Source: Telmatactis stephensoni (lineage: Eukaryota; Cnidaria; Anthozoa; Actiniaria; Isophelliidae). Taken from it: 64,000 bases of DNA. Shown here in pieces: positions 63,101 to 64,000 of this stretch. The stretch is from contig JALIZF010001521.1 of the NCBI GenBank assembly GCA_029948255.1, positions 248,001 to 312,000 of the forward strand, given 5' to 3'. Below the pieces are notes generated by a model that worked only from the letters and a program-made list of their open reading frames with translations, was not told where the DNA came from and searched no databases. Every line of letters begins with the position of its first letter. Position 1 is the stretch's first letter. Both the position numbers and the translations under genes were made by a program.

Positions 63101-64000
63101 AAGCCATGTGCAAGGTCTAAGCTGCAAAAGTACTTTGCTCCTTTGAGAACGTCCAAAGCTTCATCAATTCGGGGAAGAGGGTAGGCATCTTTGTGAGTTT
63201 TAGCATTGAGACGACGATAGTCCACGCATATGCGGAGTTTACCATCTTTTTTACGCACTAAGACAATAGGCGATGCATATGGGCTTGACGATTCTCTGAT
63301 TATTCCTCGGTCGATTGCTTTCTGTATGTAGTTTCGCACTTCAGGCCATTGTTGTGGAGGTACGCGTCTGTGGGGTAGCTTAACTGGACGGTCATCACTT
63401 GTAATAATGGGATGTTCCACCAAATCACAAAATCCGATATCATCTTCGTCTCTGCTGAATGTGGTATGGTATTCTGAAATTACATGTTGAAGTCGTTGGC
63501 ACTCTGACTCTGACAGCTCTCCGATGTCCATTCGTGATAATATCTCGCTGACATCTGCGACGTGCTCTGGTATGTTGTCTCGAGGCACAGATTCTTGAAA
63601 GTGAACATGAGATTCATTCACAGTCACATATTCAACAGATGGTTCAAGTTCAGCTGATGATAACGTAGCAAGTGGTGTTCGCGGATTCAAATAGACATCT
63701 CTGTCACTAAAATTAGCAACTTGGATTGGAGCGTGCCCATCACGACCGATGGTAACAACTGCTGCACCAACACTGACTCCATGAGGAAGCTCTGCAACAT
63801 TTACTTCTTGTCGTTCAACTAGGGCAGTGTACGGGTGACTTGATGCGGGCTTTGCTGAGCCTTCAACGACTCTAATGGAACGAGCAGGGATTAGCACTGG
63901 ACCGGTTCCAACTAGACGAACTCTTCCACTAACATTAGGATCTGTAACAATGGTCTCTTCGACCAGCAACGGTGTTGTATATATACGTAAAGCGTGAAGA
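60196..64000 (-). CDS. Ty3/Gypsy pol polyprotein (partial, frame open)
   Basis: At least 1257 codons without a stop, open to the window edge, so the start and protease lie outside. RT: WPEVRNYIQKAIDRGIIRES, VLVRKKDGKLRICVDYRRLN, YEYVRMPFGLCNAPSTFMRL, catalytic box LLVYIDDILVFG, then LRSFLGLSGYYRRFLPKYA. RNase H: FILETDASFQGLGAVLSQHQ, VVYTDNNPLSYL, NADALSRK. Integrase: zinc part HDDLGHQGVEKT and CKECKRC, core Asp in LAIDYTVLEKS, Asp in RIHSDQGQNFES, Glu in GNGQCERFNRTM. A GPY/F-like tail (DTPCKVIKRLNNSNTYVVKS) and an acidic, then basic C-terminus follow. No chromodomain seen. Catalytic residues look intact, unlike the other Gypsy copies here, so recent activity is possible. Confidence 0.95.
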   Translation of the reverse strand, partial: LHALRIYTTPLLVEETIVTDPNVSGRVRLVGTGPVLIPARSIRVVEGSAKPASSHPYTALVERQEVNVAELPHGVSVGAAVVTIGRDGHAPIQVANFSDRDVYLNPRTPLATLSSAELEPSVEYVTVNESHVHFQESVPRDNIPEHVADVSEILSRMDIGELSESECQRLQHVISEYHTTFSRDEDDIGFCDLVEHPIITSDDRPVKLPHRRVPPQQWPEVRNYIQKAIDRGIIRESSSPYASPIVLVRKKDGKLRICVDYRRLNAKTHKDAYPLPRIDEALDVLKGAKYFCSLDLAHGFNQIPVREADIEKTAFRTGTGGLYEYVRMPFGLCNAPSTFMRLMDRAFGDVNFQMLLVYIDDILVFGQTFDETLDRLKMVLSRLSRLNLKVKPEKCQLFREKVHYLGHIVTSQGTSPDPEKVRAVVEWKRPETLKELRSFLGLSGYYRRFLPKYAAIASPLQRLLQGPTPTKGKGKKKPPVNEELSIKDKWDTLCEDAFNTLKQMLTTAPVLGFPDFSRPFILETDASFQGLGAVLSQHQENGLVVLSYASRSLRPSERNMQNYSSMKLELLALYWSITQKFRDILLCSNFVVYTDNNPLSYLQSSARLGATEMRWSAELAQFNFIMQYRSGKSNGNADALSRKSFHGNDIPSTRLEEVSSEVQTQNQEKGTITPTCITAAIEAISSQSLIKESRVRSQLVAPQATSTFPSISTTDLAKLQSVDVHISRLLHYWSSKHPPTVRQLMKEEKPARKLLREWKRIEEDKHVLYRVIQLCGKTVKQLILPESLKKDVLTSIHDDLGHQGVEKTTALIRNRCYWPGMVREITDYCKECKRCTVAKAGKSLHPTMGSLTASAPLEILAIDYTVLEKSSNGYENVLVLTDVFTKFTQTIPTKDQKAPTVAKALVNDWFVRFGVPKRIHSDQGQNFESKVVKELCKVYGITKSRTSPYHPQGNGQCERFNRTMHDRLRTLNPEKKRKWPQHLSELVYAYNCTPNSSTGYSPYYLFFGRDPVLPVDHLLQAVDQADGDGCVDEWIAEHQEKLRDAFKEASVNTENAALRRRKRNDAKADGTTLRVGTTVLMKNRVEGRNKMQDAWNDTPCKVIKRLNNSNTYVVKSPDGNTKTVYRTDILEANHLADADKELPDESQSTPASSENDDTTTDDSDDSDFSEGIDADLPVDLVQTDDRNTVLDVVSKGDKETKDEQEEIKEEPRLRRSTRQRAGMHKNPHRLPMSTVNEHSAAIVDPHAILNSVAQSNLLIMQMLKQGQ

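Overview
This window looks like eukaryotic nuclear DNA from a gene-poor, transposon-rich animal genome. It has spliced reading frames with GT..AG introns, AT-rich spacers and many families of eukaryotic mobile elements; there are no operons, Shine-Dalgarno sites or RNA genes. The mixture (Ngaro-type tyrosine-recombinase retrotransposons carrying an SGNH hydrolase, Ty3/Gypsy elements, PIF/Harbinger, hAT, many palindromic MITEs, and recurring uncharacterised multi-exon reading frames) is what I associate with anthozoan cnidarians such as stony corals. That assignment is inference; no species marker was found. The only plausible ordinary host gene is an F-box/LRR gene at 57.4-58.4 kb (minus).

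Layout. 0.6-1.8 kb: decayed Harbinger transposase with one intron. 1.8-7.1 kb: internally deleted Ngaro-type element (copy 1), split by a clean insertion of a 2.24-kb foldback element (3759-6002). 7.2-8.8 kb: hAT remnant and anonymous DNA. 8.8-12.6 kb: a 3.76-kb inverted-repeat element with two nearly identical 1032-bp arms around a two-exon Cys/His gene. 12.7-16.3 kb: orphan exons, a palindromic MITE, a Harbinger remnant and an OB-fold pseudogene. 16.35-18.1 kb: a palindromic element flanked by TTAA. 17.2-29.3 kb: an uncharacterised multi-exon gene ('gene A'), decayed and interrupted by an almost complete 6.35-kb Ngaro-type element (copy 2, 22228-28577). Its split direct repeats (A1-ORFs-B1-A2-B2) and precise insertion point can be read directly.

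31.9-37.8 kb: two Ty3/Gypsy remnants (minus). 38.4-48 kb: an orphan ORF, a retrotransposon gag with a zinc knuckle, a Myb/SANT pseudogene and several MITEs. 48.2-57.4 kb: a probable nested composite. An uncharacterised DDE-like transposase gene with a C-terminal SAP-like domain (plus) is preceded by a DIRS/Ngaro-like retroelement (minus) and interrupted next to a probable catalytic Asp by an 884-bp MITE carrying three TGACGTCA sites; G-rich inverted repeats lie at both outer edges. 58.9-59.8 kb: a tandemly duplicated PHD-finger exon. 59.8-64 kb: a Ty3/Gypsy element with an open pol frame, 3' LTR and polypurine tract, inserted at the end of the second PHD copy and running off the window.

The units do not form one pathway. 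They are layers of insertion whose order can often be read: gene A was present before Ngaro copy 2 entered it; Ngaro copy 1 predates the foldback; the SAP-domain transposase predates its MITE. The best candidates for undescribed systems are the SAP-domain transposase with its putative ends, gene A, and the 1032-bp-arm inverted-repeat element.
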